Assembly: GCF_011064285.1 (NCBI RefSeq)
Contig: NZ_CP049331.1
Span: forward strand, 248,001-312,000
Length of the DNA: 64,000 nt
Source: Vibrio ziniensis
GTDB lineage: Bacteria > Pseudomonadota > Gammaproteobacteria > Enterobacterales > Vibrionaceae
Reading direction: 5' to 3'
The notes under the pieces were generated by a model. It did no database searches. It was given only the letters and a program-made list of their open reading frames with translations, and was not told the DNA's origin. Positions 32,027-41,678 of the stretch are shown one piece after another. Made by a program: the position numbers and the translations under genes. Each line of letters starts with the position of its first letter. The stretch's first letter is position 1.

Positions 32027-33304
32027 CTATTGCTCTTTAGTTCGGGTAATTCCAGCCGCCTTGAGAATGTATTTCTCGTAGATGGGTTCGCTGGTGCCTT
32101 TTTTCACTTTATAGAGGAAGTATTTCTCATAGGCTATCTTCGCGATATGTACCCATTGTCCCATGGACGTCCAGTTGGTATTGCGTGGTGGGTTCTGTGG
32201 TAGAGCAATAAATGCAGCCCCTTTATCGCCCATGTCGGCCAAGCAAAGTGCATTCAGTGTCGGTTTAGTATGCATTTCTTCGCCTTTTTCTAGGCTAAGA
32301 ATGTTCTCTACGATGGCAGTGGTCATCGATTCAATCATGAAGCCTGTCTTCGGCGCGCCGACAGGGACTGGCGTTTCTTCTAATGGTGGGATCGCAACGC
32401 ATACGCCTGCCGCAAATATTTCCGGATAAATAGGGCTGCGTTGGAACTGGTCAGTAATCACGAAGCCTTTGGGATTACAAAGCTCAGGAACAGCAGCTAT
32501 AGCTGGAGATCCTTTAAATGGAGGTAAGAACATCGCCATCGAGAAGGGAAGATGATGGTCAAAATCCACTTCACCTTTACGATTTAGTTCCTCGATATGC
32601 GCCATACCTGATTCAAACTCTTTGACCCGAGAGTTACATATCCATTTTATTCCGCGTTCACGAAACTCGTGTTCCATTAATGCTTTTGAGTCCCCGACAC
32701 CACCTAACCCCATATGACCAATATAAGGTTCACTGGTGACAAAAGTAATTGGTATTTTGTCTCTAACTTTGAGCTTACGAAGATGTGTCTCTAGCGAGAG
32801 AACGTATTCATAAGCAGGGCCGAAACAGCTTGCTCCTTGCATTGCTCCTACAAGAACAGGGCCAGGTTTTTTCACTAACTCTTGTAGCGCCTCGTAAGAC
32901 TTCACGGCGTGATCGACAGTACAGATTGAGTTGGTATAACCGTTGTCTGGGCCGGAACCCGTTATCGCTTCAAAAGCGAGTTTTGGACCGGTACAAATGG
33001 CTAAATAGTCATAGTTGTATTCGTTACCGTCCCCGGTCGTTATCCGTTTTTCTTTGGCAAATATTTCAGCAACGCCAGAGGTATTAAAGGGAATGTGAAA
33101 TTTTTCGACGTAAGGGCTCAAGTCGAGTACGACCTGTTCTTTGGTTCTTTCTCCTAATGCTACCCAAGGGTTGGATGGAATGAAGTGAAATTCTGGGCTT
33201 TCATTAATAATCATCACTTCATGGTCTTTAGGCAGTTTTTGTCTTAATTCATAAACGATAGACATACCGCCTAAACCGGCTCCAATAACGATTGTCCTTT
33301 TCAT
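32027..33304 (-). CDS. sulfide:quinone oxidoreductase-like flavoprotein
   Basis: A 425-aa member of the two-dinucleotide-fold flavoprotein group. The N-terminal FAD motif VIGAGLGGMS is at residues 6-15, and TGPK and FAAGVCVAIP are the second and third FAD contacts. Cysteines at 128 (SICTVDH), 160 (QGASCFG) and 354 (ALCLADMG) sit where sulfide:quinone oxidoreductases have their three redox cysteines, so oxidation of sulfide to polysulfide with quinone reduction is likely; a related NADH dehydrogenase role is less likely. The C-terminal amphipathic part (WVHIAKIAYEKYFLYK) may bind the membrane. Ribosome site GAGG. It sits between trpS and pabA next to an IS, whose right hairpin serves as its terminator. 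Confidence 0.8.
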   Translation of the reverse strand: MKRTIVIGAGLGGMSIVYELRQKLPKDHEVMIINESPEFHFIPSNPWVALGERTKEQVVLDLSPYVEKFHIPFNTSGVAEIFAKEKRITTGDGNEYNYDYLAICTGPKLAFEAITGSGPDNGYTNSICTVDHAVKSYEALQELVKKPGPVLVGAMQGASCFGPAYEYVLSLETHLRKLKVRDKIPITFVTSEPYIGHMGLGGVGDSKALMEHEFRERGIKWICNSRVKEFESGMAHIEELNRKGEVDFDHHLPFSMAMFLPPFKGSPAIAAVPELCNPKGFVITDQFQRSPIYPEIFAAGVCVAIPPLEETPVPVGAPKTGFMIESMTTAIVENILSLEKGEEMHTKPTLNALCLADMGDKGAAFIALPQNPPRNTNWTSMGQWVHIAKIAYEKYFLYKVKKGTSEPIYEKYILKAAGITRTKEQ

Positions 33305-33496
33305 GCTCTCATCCTCGTTTGTTTATTAGTTTTATCTAAATTAATAGTAGCTAATTAATCTTGAGCGCGAGAGGGTTGTTTAAAAAATGTGCACTGAGAG
33401 AGGTTGCTGATGTAACGCAGGTAAACTTATTGATTGAATCTTAGCAATGGATTCGTAGAATGCGGGTGGTTTTCATTGCAATAGAGATTTTAGCTT

Positions 33497-34075
33497 ATGC
33501 TACTCATCATAGATAACTACGACTCTTTTACTTATAACTTGTACCAGTACTTTTGCGAGCTGGGTGCACAAGTCAAAGTGGTGCGTAATGATGAGATTTC
33601 ATTAGAGCAAATTGAAGCATTGGCGCCTTCCCATCTTGTTATCTCTCCCGGACCTTGTACGCCCAATGAAGCAGGTATATCTCTAGCTGCAATTCAACAT
33701 TTTGCTGGAAAATTGCCTATTCTCGGTGTTTGTCTCGGACACCAAGCCATAGCCCAAGTTTTTGGTGGGGAAGTCGTTCGAGCACGCCAAGTCATGCATG
33801 GAAAAACATCGCCAATTAAACACAATGGCAAGAGTGTTTTCGCAGGTTTGAATAATCCCCTCACTGTGACTCGTTACCATTCTTTGGTAGTGAGGACTGA
33901 CTCTTTACCAGACTGTTTTGAGTTGACCGCATGGACTGAGTTACCTGATGGCTGCTTGGATGAAATTATGGGCTATCAACATAAGAGTCTACCGATTGAT
34001 GCGGTTCAGTTTCATCCTGAGTCAATTAAAACAGAACAAGGACATGAACTGCTAGCTAACTTCCTGCGTCGTTAA
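33497..34075 (+). CDS. pabA: aminodeoxychorismate synthase glutaminase subunit
   Basis: Class I glutamine amidotransferase that supplies ammonia to PabB in 4-aminobenzoate (folate) synthesis. 192 aa: [15 protein letters not shown] start, nucleophile cysteine in [10 protein letters not shown] and His-Glu in QFHPES. TrpG is closely related, but trpG would lie in a trp operon; the neighbour here is argD, as for pabA in E. coli and vibrios. Confidence 0.93.
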   Translation: MLLIIDNYDSFTYNLYQYFCELGAQVKVVRNDEISLEQIEALAPSHLVISPGPCTPNEAGISLAAIQHFAGKLPILGVCLGHQAIAQVFGGEVVRARQVMHGKTSPIKHNGKSVFAGLNNPLTVTRYHSLVVRTDSLPDCFELTAWTELPDGCLDEIMGYQHKSLPIDAVQFHPESIKTEQGHELLANFLRR

Positions 34076-34266
34076 AGTATTTATCAAAAGTCACTAATAA
34101 GCGATCGGATGTAAAGCCTAATTTCCAGTTCTAATTACTGTATAACTAGTACTAACGGAGTAATTACCACTGTGGTTGTGATTTTCTGTAGTAAATCGAT
34201 GAAATTTTCCTGACGGCGATCACTATTCTTCACTTTCCTAATGTCAAATGTAAGATTTGTCTCTGG

Positions 34267-34280
34267 TGAAATTTTATTCG
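34267..34280. promoter_or_regulatory. candidate ARG box 1 upstream of argD/astC
   Basis: TGAAATTTTATTCG matches the ArgR core TGAAT-W4-ATTCA at 12 of 14 positions. It is 297 bp before the argD start codon, which is far for a repressor site but possible for activation of an ast-type operon. Confidence 0.4.
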
Positions 34281-34383
34281 TGATACTTGATCCAGATTTC
34301 ACCGAATACCTTATTCCTTATAGGGTTCTGCCAATTATTTTGTGATGAAACGTAGAAATTACTTCATAAAAGCATTGGCTTGT

Positions 34384-34397
34384 TGCATAAATACTCA
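34384..34397. promoter_or_regulatory. candidate ARG box 2 upstream of argD/astC
   Basis: TGCATAAATACTCA matches the ArgR core at 12 of 14 positions and is 117 bp downstream of the first box. In E. coli ArgR represses argD and activates astC; a gene doing both jobs could be under either mode. Confidence 0.45.
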
Positions 34398-34576
34398 ACA
34401 GTAGTGTCATTTATTAGCCTGACAAAGGCTGAAAAAGGATAATTCACTATTGAAATGGTTAATATTTTGTAAATACAATGCTGCACTAACTAAAATGCAA
34501 TACAAAATATCAAGGTTATATTTTTGTAGTTAGGTCGACGATCTACAAAGCATGCGGTATTAAAAAGGGACGAGCA

Positions 34577-35788
34577 ATGACAACTGAAATTAATGTAGAA
34601 CGCGGTCTGTTTGACGAGGTAATGGTACCTTGTTACAACCCAATGGAATTCATCCCAGTAAAGGGACAAGGCTCTCGAGTATGGGACCAACAAGGAAATG
34701 AGTACATTGACTTTGCTGGTGGTATTGCCGTGAGTTGTTTAGGTCATTGTCACCCTGCGATGGTTAAAGCGTTAACTGAGCAAGGCAACAAGCTTTGGCA
34801 TCTAAGTAACGTAATGACAAACGAACCAGCACTTCGTTTAGCGAAGAAACTGACTGAAATCAGCTTTGCAGAAAAAGTATTTTTCTCAAACTCTGGTGCA
34901 GAAGCAAACGAAGCAGCACTGAAGCTTGCTCGCCGCTATGCAGCAGATGAATTCGGTCCAGAAAAGTCTGAAATCATTGCATTCAAACAAGGTTTCCACG
35001 GTCGTACTTTCTTTACTGTAACTGTTGGTGGTCAAGCTGCTTACTCAGATGGTTTTGGTCCAAAACCGGGTGACATTACTCACCTTGAGTACAACAACGT
35101 TGAAGCACTACGTTCACATATCTCTGACCGCACTTGTGCTGTGATGATCGAACCACTTCAAGGTGAAGGCGGTATCGTATCTCCAACGCCAGAGTTCATC
35201 CAAACAGTTCGCGAACTTTGTGATAAACACAACGCGCTATTGATCTTTGATGAAGTTCAAACAGGTAACGGTCGTACTGGTCACTTCTTCGCATATCAAG
35301 GTCTAGGTATTACTCCTGATATTCTAAGCACAGCTAAATCTCTTGGCGGTGGTTTCCCTATCGGTGCAATGCTTACCACAACTAAGCTTGCAGAGCACTT
35401 CAAACCAGGTACTCACGGTTCTACATATGGCGGTAACCCGCTAGCATGTGCGGTTGCAGAAGCGGTAGTGGACATCATTAGCCAACCTGAAACTCTGGCT
35501 GGTGTGCTTGAACGTGAAGCGTTATTCCGTGCAGGTCTAGAGAAGATCAATGCTAAGTACAACTTGTTCTCTGAAGTTCGTGGTAAAGGTCTGCTGATCG
35601 GCGCTGCGCTAAACGAAGAGTGGCAAGGCCGTGCTCGCGACATTCTTGTTGCAGCAGGTAAGCAAGGTCTAATGATTCTAATGGCGGGTGCCAACGTAGT
35701 TCGTATGACCCCATCATTAGTAATCGAAAAAGAAGAAATTGAAGAAGGCTTAGCGCGTTTGGATAAAGCCATCGCATCGCTAGTGTAA
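34577..35788 (+). CDS. argD: acetylornithine / succinylornithine aminotransferase
   Basis: PLP enzyme that makes N-acetylornithine in arginine synthesis and, with succinylornithine, acts in arginine breakdown (AstC). 403 aa of the class III aminotransferases: [13 protein letters not shown], the phosphate-binding [18 protein letters not shown] and the PLP lysine in [14 protein letters not shown]. Since it is followed by astA and astD but no other argD is in the window, it probably serves both pathways, as known for E. coli ArgD biochemically. The name astC is equally defensible. Confidence 0.93.
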   Translation: MTTEINVERGLFDEVMVPCYNPMEFIPVKGQGSRVWDQQGNEYIDFAGGIAVSCLGHCHPAMVKALTEQGNKLWHLSNVMTNEPALRLAKKLTEISFAEKVFFSNSGAEANEAALKLARRYAADEFGPEKSEIIAFKQGFHGRTFFTVTVGGQAAYSDGFGPKPGDITHLEYNNVEALRSHISDRTCAVMIEPLQGEGGIVSPTPEFIQTVRELCDKHNALLIFDEVQTGNGRTGHFFAYQGLGITPDILSTAKSLGGGFPIGAMLTTTKLAEHFKPGTHGSTYGGNPLACAVAEAVVDIISQPETLAGVLEREALFRAGLEKINAKYNLFSEVRGKGLLIGAALNEEWQGRARDILVAAGKQGLMILMAGANVVRMTPSLVIEKEEIEEGLARLDKAIASLV

Positions 35789-35802
35789 AAACTAAGCTAT
35801 AA

Positions 35803-35849
35803 GGCTCACCGATTAGAGTGAGCCTAAAAGGGCCTAATGATTAGGCCCT
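35803..35849. other. two hairpins between argD and astA
   Basis: GGCTCAC/GTGAGCC (35803-35824) and AGGGCCTAA-TGA-TTAGGCCCT (35829-35849, perfect 9 bp). Neither has a T-run on the forward strand, so they are better read as processing or stability elements that could separate argD from astAD expression than as full terminators. Confidence 0.5.
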
Positions 35850-35873
35850 AAATGCATCTGGAGGGAAGTATTG

Positions 35874-36893
35874 ATGCTAGTTGTACGCCCAATTGCCATA
35901 TCAGATTATGAGGCGTTGCACACATGTGCGGTTGAATCTGGTCATGGTTTCACTTCATTACCGGTTAACGAAGAGCTGTTAACCAACCGAATCAAACACT
36001 CTGAATACAGTTTTACTAAGCCTAACGTCACCTCGCCATCGGACGAAGGTTATCTTATGGTGGGTTTCGATTCAGAAACGGGTGAAGTGGCTGGGACCAC
36101 GGGAATTGAAGCTGCTGTGGGCTGGGATGTTCCGTTTTATTCTTATCACATCAGCACCATAGTGCATTCATCACCAAAGTTGAATGTAAACAATGTGGTT
36201 AAGCTACTGACGTTTGGCAATAACTACACAGGTTGTTCAGAAATCTGCACATTGTTTTTGCGCCCTGAATTTCGCCAAGGTCTAAACGGCAAACTGATGT
36301 CGAAATGCCGATTCTTGATGATGGCTGAACATCCACATCGATTCTCTAAGACTATTTTTGCTGAGATGCGTGGCGTCTCGGATGAGAATGGCAATTCACC
36401 GTTTTGGCAGTGGCTACAAGAACACTTCTTCTCAATTGACTTCACCATGGCTGACTATCTGACAGGGATAGGCAAGAAAGGCTTTATTGCGGACTTAATG
36501 CCTAAATTGCCAATCTATATCAACTTGCTTAGTAAAGAAGCGCAAGCTGTGATTGGTCAGGTGCATCACAAAACTCGCCCTGCTCTAAAATTGCTTGAGA
36601 AAGAAGGGTTCACTTGTCGCAACTATGTCGACATTTTTGATGCGGGTCCAAGCGTAGAGTGCGATATCCATAACATAGACTCAGTACGCAACTCCGTCCG
36701 TGTCAAAGTCATTGTTGCGGAGCACTCTAGCTCACAAGACTTTTTAATGTGTAATTCGTCGTTTGAAAATTTCCGAGCGACCGCCGCAAAAGCAGCATTT
36801 AACCGTGAAGACGGCAGCGCAATTATCTCGCCAAAAGTGGCCAAAGCCCTAAAGGTTGATAATGGCGACTTTATTCGAATTTTGGCTCAGTAA
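35874..36893 (+). CDS. astA: arginine N-succinyltransferase
   Basis: First enzyme of the arginine succinyltransferase pathway: arginine plus succinyl-CoA gives N2-succinylarginine. 339 aa from the ATG at 35874, which has GGAGGG eight bases upstream; the TTG one codon earlier is not needed. Features are the [12 protein letters not shown] start, the [17 protein letters not shown] acyl-CoA binding region and [15 protein letters not shown]. astB and astE are not beside it, so this cluster (argD-astA-astD) is partial, as I recall for other vibrios. Confidence 0.92.
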   Translation: MLVVRPIAISDYEALHTCAVESGHGFTSLPVNEELLTNRIKHSEYSFTKPNVTSPSDEGYLMVGFDSETGEVAGTTGIEAAVGWDVPFYSYHISTIVHSSPKLNVNNVVKLLTFGNNYTGCSEICTLFLRPEFRQGLNGKLMSKCRFLMMAEHPHRFSKTIFAEMRGVSDENGNSPFWQWLQEHFFSIDFTMADYLTGIGKKGFIADLMPKLPIYINLLSKEAQAVIGQVHHKTRPALKLLEKEGFTCRNYVDIFDAGPSVECDIHNIDSVRNSVRVKVIVAEHSSSQDFLMCNSSFENFRATAAKAAFNREDGSAIISPKVAKALKVDNGDFIRILAQ

Positions 36894-36913
36894 AAGAATC
36901 TAAGGAACACATC

Positions 36914-38389
36914 ATGGCTCAGTGGGTAGCAGGACAACAGTGGATCGCAGGACAGTGGTTAGAAGGTAAAGGTGAAACCGTTTCTTCTTTAAGCCCGTAT
37001 AACGATGAGGTCATTTGGCAAGGTCAAGGTGCAACACAAGAGCAAGTTGAAGACGCCGTTGCTTCTGCTCGCAGTGCATTTGTTAGCTGGAAAAAACTGC
37101 CTTTCGCCGAGCGTGAAAAGGTTGTACTTGCTTTTGCCGAAAAGATTAAAGAGAACAGTGAGCAAATTGCAGAAGTTATCGCAAAAGAGACGGGTAAACC
37201 GATTTGGGAAACTCGCACTGAAGCTGCAGCGATGGCGGGCAAAATTGCTATCTCTATCCGTGCGTACCATGACCGCACTGGTGAAACCGTGCGTGAAGCG
37301 GCGGGTAACCAAATTGTATTGCGTCACCGTCCTCTAGGCGTTATGGCGGTATTTGGTCCTTACAACTTCCCTGGTCATTTGCCAAATGGTCATATTGTTC
37401 CTGCGCTACTAGCGGGTAACACAGTGGTATTTAAGCCTTCTGAGCAAACTCCATGGACTGCTGAAGTAACGATGAAACTTTGGCAAGCGGCTGGTCTGCC
37501 AGCAGGTGTTATTAACCTTGTACAAGGTGGTAAAGAAACCGGTATCGCTCTAGCTCAATCAAAAGGTATTGATGGTCTACTGTTTACTGGGAGTGCCAAT
37601 ACGGGTCATATCCTACATCGCCAATTTGCGGGTCAACCAGACAAGATGCTCGCTCTCGAAATGGGCGGCAATAACCCAATGGTGATTTCTGAACAGTTTG
37701 GTGACCTAAGCGCGACGGTTTATACAATCATACAATCTGCATTTATCAGTGCCGGTCAACGTTGTACTTGTGCACGTCGTCTATACATCCCTGTGGGGGC
37801 GAAAGGTGATGAGTTGGTTGCTCGCTTAGTAGAAGCAACGAAGAAGCTTCGTATGGATCAACCATTTGCTGAGCCAGCACCGTTCATGGGTCCACAAATC
37901 TCTAAAGCGGCGGCAGACTTTATTTTGAATGCACAAGCTCACCTTCAATCTCTGGGCGGTAAGAGCCTTGTTGAAGCGCAAAGTAAAGGTGCTGCTTTTG
38001 TATCACCGGGCATCATTGATGTTACGCCAATCGCCCAACTACCTGACGAAGAATACTTCGGCCCATTACTGCAATTGGTGCGTTACGAAACACTAGAGCA
38101 AGCAGTAGAACTGGCGAACGATACTCGTTTTGGTCTGTCTGCTGGTCTTGTGACTACCGACGATGCCGAGTGGGAATACTTCGTAGACCACATTCGTGCA
38201 GGTATCGTTAACCGCAACCGTCAGCTAACAGGTGCGAGTGGCGATGCTCCATTTGGTGGCCCTGGGGCTTCAGGTAACCTACGTCCAAGCGCATTCTACG
38301 CAGCGGATTATTGTGCATACCCAATGGCGTCAATGGAAGGTTCTGCAACCGAGCTTCCTGCGACACTAAGCCCAGGTGTAGAGCTATAA
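36914..38389 (+). CDS. astD: succinylglutamate-semialdehyde dehydrogenase
   Basis: NAD-dependent aldehyde dehydrogenase that oxidises N-succinylglutamate semialdehyde, fourth step of arginine catabolism. 491 aa with the NAD-binding FTGSANTG, the general base in LEMGGNNP and the nucleophile cysteine in [11 protein letters not shown]. It lies 20 bp after astA with AAGGAA as ribosome site, and is followed by a terminator. Confidence 0.94.
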   Translation: MAQWVAGQQWIAGQWLEGKGETVSSLSPYNDEVIWQGQGATQEQVEDAVASARSAFVSWKKLPFAEREKVVLAFAEKIKENSEQIAEVIAKETGKPIWETRTEAAAMAGKIAISIRAYHDRTGETVREAAGNQIVLRHRPLGVMAVFGPYNFPGHLPNGHIVPALLAGNTVVFKPSEQTPWTAEVTMKLWQAAGLPAGVINLVQGGKETGIALAQSKGIDGLLFTGSANTGHILHRQFAGQPDKMLALEMGGNNPMVISEQFGDLSATVYTIIQSAFISAGQRCTCARRLYIPVGAKGDELVARLVEATKKLRMDQPFAEPAPFMGPQISKAAADFILNAQAHLQSLGGKSLVEAQSKGAAFVSPGIIDVTPIAQLPDEEYFGPLLQLVRYETLEQAVELANDTRFGLSAGLVTTDDAEWEYFVDHIRAGIVNRNRQLTGASGDAPFGGPGASGNLRPSAFYAADYCAYPMASMEGSATELPATLSPGVEL

Positions 38390-38399
38390 CAAAATTATT

Positions 38400-38428
38400 C
38401 AGGCTTCACGAAAGGTGAAGCCTGTTTA
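38400..38428 (+). terminator. terminator after astD
   Basis: CAGGCTTCAC-GAAAG-GTGAAGCCTG, a perfect 10-bp stem, followed by TTTACT. It separates argD-astA-astD from the DUF1338 gene. Confidence 0.7.
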
Positions 38429-38524
38429 CTAATAACGTCAGAATAAATAATCACTTAATAGTACTTGGCTTAAATAAGCTTTTTCCAATCCAATACGTCG
38501 TGTTCATGCAGCCAAGGAGGCACT

Positions 38525-39319
38525 ATGACGCCAGAAGTTCTGTTTCAATCACTGTGGAATGACTACATTACTCGCCTTTGTCCTTCAGCCGATAAAGTTC
38601 ATAGCTTGCTAGAAGAAGATGAAGCGCTAATCAATGACCATATTGCACTACGAACCTTCAATGTTGCGCCTCTTGGTCTAGAAACGTTAGCAAAGCCTTT
38701 CTTAGCTCTCGGCTATAAAGCGGTTGGTGACTATGTTTTTGAAAGCAAAAAGCTGGTCGCTAAACACTATGAGCATCCAGATCCGCTTCAGCCAAAAGTA
38801 TTTATCAGTGAGCTGAAAGTAGAAGAGTGTTCACCACAGTTACAAGAGATTGTTGCCAAATTGGTTGCGAAGGTAGATGTAACAAAGCTCGAAGGCGATG
38901 CATTCCTTTACGGTGGTCGCTTATGGGATATTAGCTTTGCTGATTATCAAGTGCTAGCGCAAGAGAGTGAATACGCCTCTTGGTTAGCGGCTCATGGCTA
39001 TGGTGCGAATCACTTCACGGTTAACGTTAATCAGCTCAAGGCATTTACTGAAGTGAAACAGGTGAATGATCATCTGCGCAATGCTGGCTTCACCATCAAT
39101 GAGTCTGGCGGTGAAGTCAAAGGAACTCCTGAGGTTCTACTTGAGCAGTCTTCAACCATGGCAGATAAGGTATCCGTAACCTTCAGTGACAGCACTGAAA
39201 CGGTTCCTGGTGGTTTCTACGAGTTTGCTAAGCGTTATCCAATGGCGAATGGAGAGCTTTATACAGGCTTTGTTGCGGCATCTGCAGATAAGATTTTTGA
39301 AAGTACCGATAGTAAATAG
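38525..39319 (+). CDS. DUF1338 family protein (2-oxoadipate dioxygenase/decarboxylase-like)
   Basis: A 264-aa vicinal-oxygen-chelate fold protein. The longer relative HglS of Pseudomonas (about 460 aa) is an iron enzyme turning 2-oxoadipate into 2-hydroxyglutarate in lysine catabolism; this short form keeps NDHIALRTF (metal histidine) and YGANHFTVNVNQL (second histidine), and a late glutamate in GGFYEFAKRYP could be the third ligand. The substrate of short members is not known to me. Ribosome site AAGGAGG. Its neighbourhood of amino-acid catabolism genes fits an oxoacid substrate. Confidence 0.8.
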   Translation: MTPEVLFQSLWNDYITRLCPSADKVHSLLEEDEALINDHIALRTFNVAPLGLETLAKPFLALGYKAVGDYVFESKKLVAKHYEHPDPLQPKVFISELKVEECSPQLQEIVAKLVAKVDVTKLEGDAFLYGGRLWDISFADYQVLAQESEYASWLAAHGYGANHFTVNVNQLKAFTEVKQVNDHLRNAGFTINESGGEVKGTPEVLLEQSSTMADKVSVTFSDSTETVPGGFYEFAKRYPMANGELYTGFVAASADKIFESTDSK

Positions 39320-39358
39320 AACTGGATAATTTTCCTCCATTTCGAAAGGAGAAGAGTA

Positions 39359-39434
39359 ATACCATTCTAGATAAAAATGATCAGATTGAGCATCGACGCC
39401 CATTCACTGATCAAGAAATTTTCCAGAATGGTAT
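39359..39434. repeat. 76-bp internally deleted copy of the element at 17276
   Basis: It has the same ends, ATACCATTCTAGA and TCCAGAATGGTAT, and the same flanks TCAGATTGAGCATCG and ACGCCCATTCACTGATCA. The 92-bp centre of the long copy, bounded there by direct ATCG repeats, is missing, leaving one ATCG; a 2-bp indel accounts for the rest of the size difference. The short copy is nearly a perfect hairpin. Confidence 0.8.
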
Positions 39435-39475
39435 AGAGACCTGTGACTGAGAGACAGTAGAAAAAGGCAGAATAA

Positions 39476-39500
39476 AAAAGCCACCGCAAGGGTGGCTTTT
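39476..39500. terminator. bidirectional terminator between the DUF1338 gene and crp
   Basis: AAAAGCCACC-GCAAG-GGTGGCTTTT, a perfect 10-bp stem with A/T runs on both sides, between convergent genes. Confidence 0.85.
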
Positions 39501-39524
39501 GAATTTTTGTAATAGCGTTAACTA

Positions 39525-40157
39525 TTAGCGAGTTCCGTAGACAACGATAGTCTTACCGTGAGCTGAAATTAGGTTCTGCTCTTCAAGCATCTTCAGAATT
39601 CGACCAACTGTCTCACGTGAACAGCCAACGATTTGGCCGATCTCTTGACGAGTAATCTTGATCTGCATACCGTCTGGGTGAGTCATTGCATCAGGTTGTT
39701 TCGCTAGGTTAAGTAGCGTCTGAGCAATACGGCCTGTTACGTCTAGGAACGCAAGGTCACCAACTTTCTGGCTTGTTACTTGTAGACGGCGAGCCATCTG
39801 ACCTGAAAGACGCATCAAAATATCTGGGTTTACTTGGATAAGCTGACGGAATTTCTTAAATGAAATTTCCGCAACTTCACATGGAGACTTAGCACGAACC
39901 CATGCTGTACGCTCTTGACCTTCTTCAAACAAGCCAAGTTCACCGATGAAATCACCTTGGTTTAGGTAAGAAAGGATCATTTCCTTTCCTTCTTCATCTT
40001 TAATCAGTACCGCAACAGAACCTTTAACAATGTAGTACAAAGTTTCTGCTTTCTCGCCCGCATGAATTAGCGTGCTTTTTGAAGGGTACTTATGAATGTG
40101 ACAATGTGAAAGAAACCACTCTAATGTTGGGTCGGTTTGAGGTTTACCTAGAACCAT
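39525..40157 (-). CDS. crp: cAMP receptor protein
   Basis: Global regulator that binds DNA when complexed with cAMP; in vibrios it links carbon status to quorum sensing, competence and virulence. 210 aa, nearly identical in length and motif to E. coli CRP: the cAMP pocket [15 protein letters not shown] (about residues 72-86) and the helix-turn-helix [20 protein letters not shown] (about 170-189). A CRP-like site upstream suggests autoregulation. Confidence 0.98.
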   Translation of the reverse strand: MVLGKPQTDPTLEWFLSHCHIHKYPSKSTLIHAGEKAETLYYIVKGSVAVLIKDEEGKEMILSYLNQGDFIGELGLFEEGQERTAWVRAKSPCEVAEISFKKFRQLIQVNPDILMRLSGQMARRLQVTSQKVGDLAFLDVTGRIAQTLLNLAKQPDAMTHPDGMQIKITRQEIGQIVGCSRETVGRILKMLEEQNLISAHGKTIVVYGTR

Positions 40158-40348
40158 AATATCTCACTTCCTCTGCAGGGTACGCTTGCTGCTATCCATA
40201 TTTAGCAAAGCTTAAAATAGGATTACTAGAATAAGAGGACTTTATGGTCGCTGCAAGCTATCTTATGTTTCGGTTAAGAATAGTATCCTTTTTCGGCAAC
40301 TTTTTCTTGATTTTAATCGTGTCACTGCCGCGATTTTGTACGCAAAAA

Positions 40349-40364
40349 TGTGCACATGGTCACG
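40349..40364. promoter_or_regulatory. candidate CRP site upstream of crp
   Basis: TGTGC-ACATGG-TCACG matches TGTGA-N6-TCACA at 8 of 10 conserved bases and lies about 190 bp upstream of the crp start codon. Autoregulation of crp is established in E. coli. Beside it ATCGAAAC (40367-40374) and GTTTCGAT (40391-40398) form an inverted repeat at the end of prkB. Confidence 0.45.
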
Positions 40365-40397
40365 GTATCGAAACTAAACTCTAAAACAGTGTTTCGA

Positions 40398-41267
40398 TTA
40401 GCCAATTTTCCCTGTCTCAATGAGTTGTTGTAGGATTGGTCTTACTATTAATTCCATAGCAAAACTCATTTTTCCACCTGGCACAACAATGGTATTGTGA
40501 CGAGACATAAATGATCCATCTATCATTGCCAGTAAATATGGGAAATCGACATTTTTAATGCCTCGTAGGCGAATGACTACAAAACTTTCGTCCAGACTAG
40601 GGATACCTTTGGCATTAAGTGGGTTAGAGGTATCAACAGTGGGGACTCGCTGGAAGTTGATGTGGGTGCGTGAAAACTGCGGCGTAATGTAGTTCAAATA
40701 GTCGTCCATTGAACGAACGATGGAATCCATGACCGCTTCGCGAGAATGACCTCTGTCGCGTGTATCTCGAACGTATTTCTGAATCCACTCAAGGTTGACA
40801 ATGGGCACCATGCCTATCAAGAAATCGACGTGCTGAGCTACATTGACTTCGCCGTCTACCACGCCACCGTGTAGACCTTCATAGAACAGTACATCGGTAT
40901 TGGTTGGCAGGTCTTGCCAAGGCGTAAACGTACCGGGCATTTGATTATAGGGAACCGCTTCATCGAAGGTATGCAAGTAGCGTCGAATTTGACCTGTTCC
41001 GGCTTTACCGTATTGGCGGAAAAATTCGCTTAAAGTAGCAAAATCGTTCGCTTCTGGGCCGAAATAACTAATATGGCGACCCTGTTCACGGGCTTTACGA
41101 ATTTCAATGTCCATTTCAGGGCGAGTGAAGCGGTGAAAGCTATCACCTTCAACCCAAGCGGGTTTGACACTCATCATATTGAACATTTTGCGGAATGCTT
41201 CTGACGTTGTAGTAGTGCCTGCACCTGATGAACCAGTTACGGCAATAATTGGGTGTTTTGCTGACAT
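40398..41267 (-). CDS. prkB: phosphoribulokinase-like protein
   Basis: 289-aa member of the phosphoribulokinase/uridine kinase family found next to crp in enterobacteria and vibrios. The P-loop GSSGAGTTTTS lies at residues 12-22 and the sequence WVEGDSFHRF follows with the family's catalytic aspartate. There is no RuBisCO context, so ribulose 5-phosphate is unlikely to be used for carbon fixation and the physiological role is unclear. Confidence 0.9.
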   Translation of the reverse strand: MSAKHPIIAVTGSSGAGTTTTSEAFRKMFNMMSVKPAWVEGDSFHRFTRPEMDIEIRKAREQGRHISYFGPEANDFATLSEFFRQYGKAGTGQIRRYLHTFDEAVPYNQMPGTFTPWQDLPTNTDVLFYEGLHGGVVDGEVNVAQHVDFLIGMVPIVNLEWIQKYVRDTRDRGHSREAVMDSIVRSMDDYLNYITPQFSRTHINFQRVPTVDTSNPLNAKGIPSLDESFVVIRLRGIKNVDFPYLLAMIDGSFMSRHNTIVVPGGKMSFAMELIVRPILQQLIETGKIG

Positions 41268-41362
41268 GACTAACCTTGTCCATAAATCCTAAGATAAGGC
41301 GCTGAAACATTGTCATCGCCCAAGCTGCAGCCACTATACCATGGAATTTCAGTTGTCACTGA

Positions 41363-41572
41363 TTATCGATTAGTAACTTTGATATCAACACTTTCGTGTA
41401 ACTCTGAATAAACGATAACCGCTTCACCACTCCTTAATAGGGCTTTTATTTGGTCTACTTTGTGCTTCAAAGAGATCTCAACTTCGCCGTAATCAGTCCC
41501 TTCTCTGAGCACAAACTCGCTGATGAGATTGTCTAACGTTTCGGGTGCAATTTCTTGCCAAGGTACGATCAT
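41363..41572 (-). CDS. yheU: YheU family protein (UPF0270)
   Basis: A 69-aa soluble protein of unknown function, conserved in the yheT-yheU-prkB-crp neighbourhood. It begins [29 protein letters not shown] in the family pattern (here residues 1-29), followed by an acidic helix and a short beta segment ([10 protein letters not shown]). No catalytic motif is apparent. Confidence 0.85.
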   Translation of the reverse strand: MIVPWQEIAPETLDNLISEFVLREGTDYGEVEISLKHKVDQIKALLRSGEAVIVYSELHESVDIKVTNR

Positions 41573-41678
41573 AATTTACTCGTAAATCTAAATTGTATTG
41601 TTGCTGACTATAAAGAGTACGTTAGCTTATTACTTATTTACAGGTCTGCTATAACGCTTTATTGATCATGATGAAGGG

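Larger units (their letters stand above)
34076..34576. other. 501-bp control region upstream of argD
   Basis: No open frame with a ribosome site is apparent. The region contains two ArgR-like boxes (listed separately) and is strongly AT-rich near argD. No clear promoter hexamers or terminator for pabA could be assigned with confidence. Confidence 0.5.

Noticed and set aside
33497..34075. Glutaminase gene as trpG of anthranilate synthase
   Set aside because: No trpE is near; the argD neighbour supports pabA. Dual use cannot be excluded.
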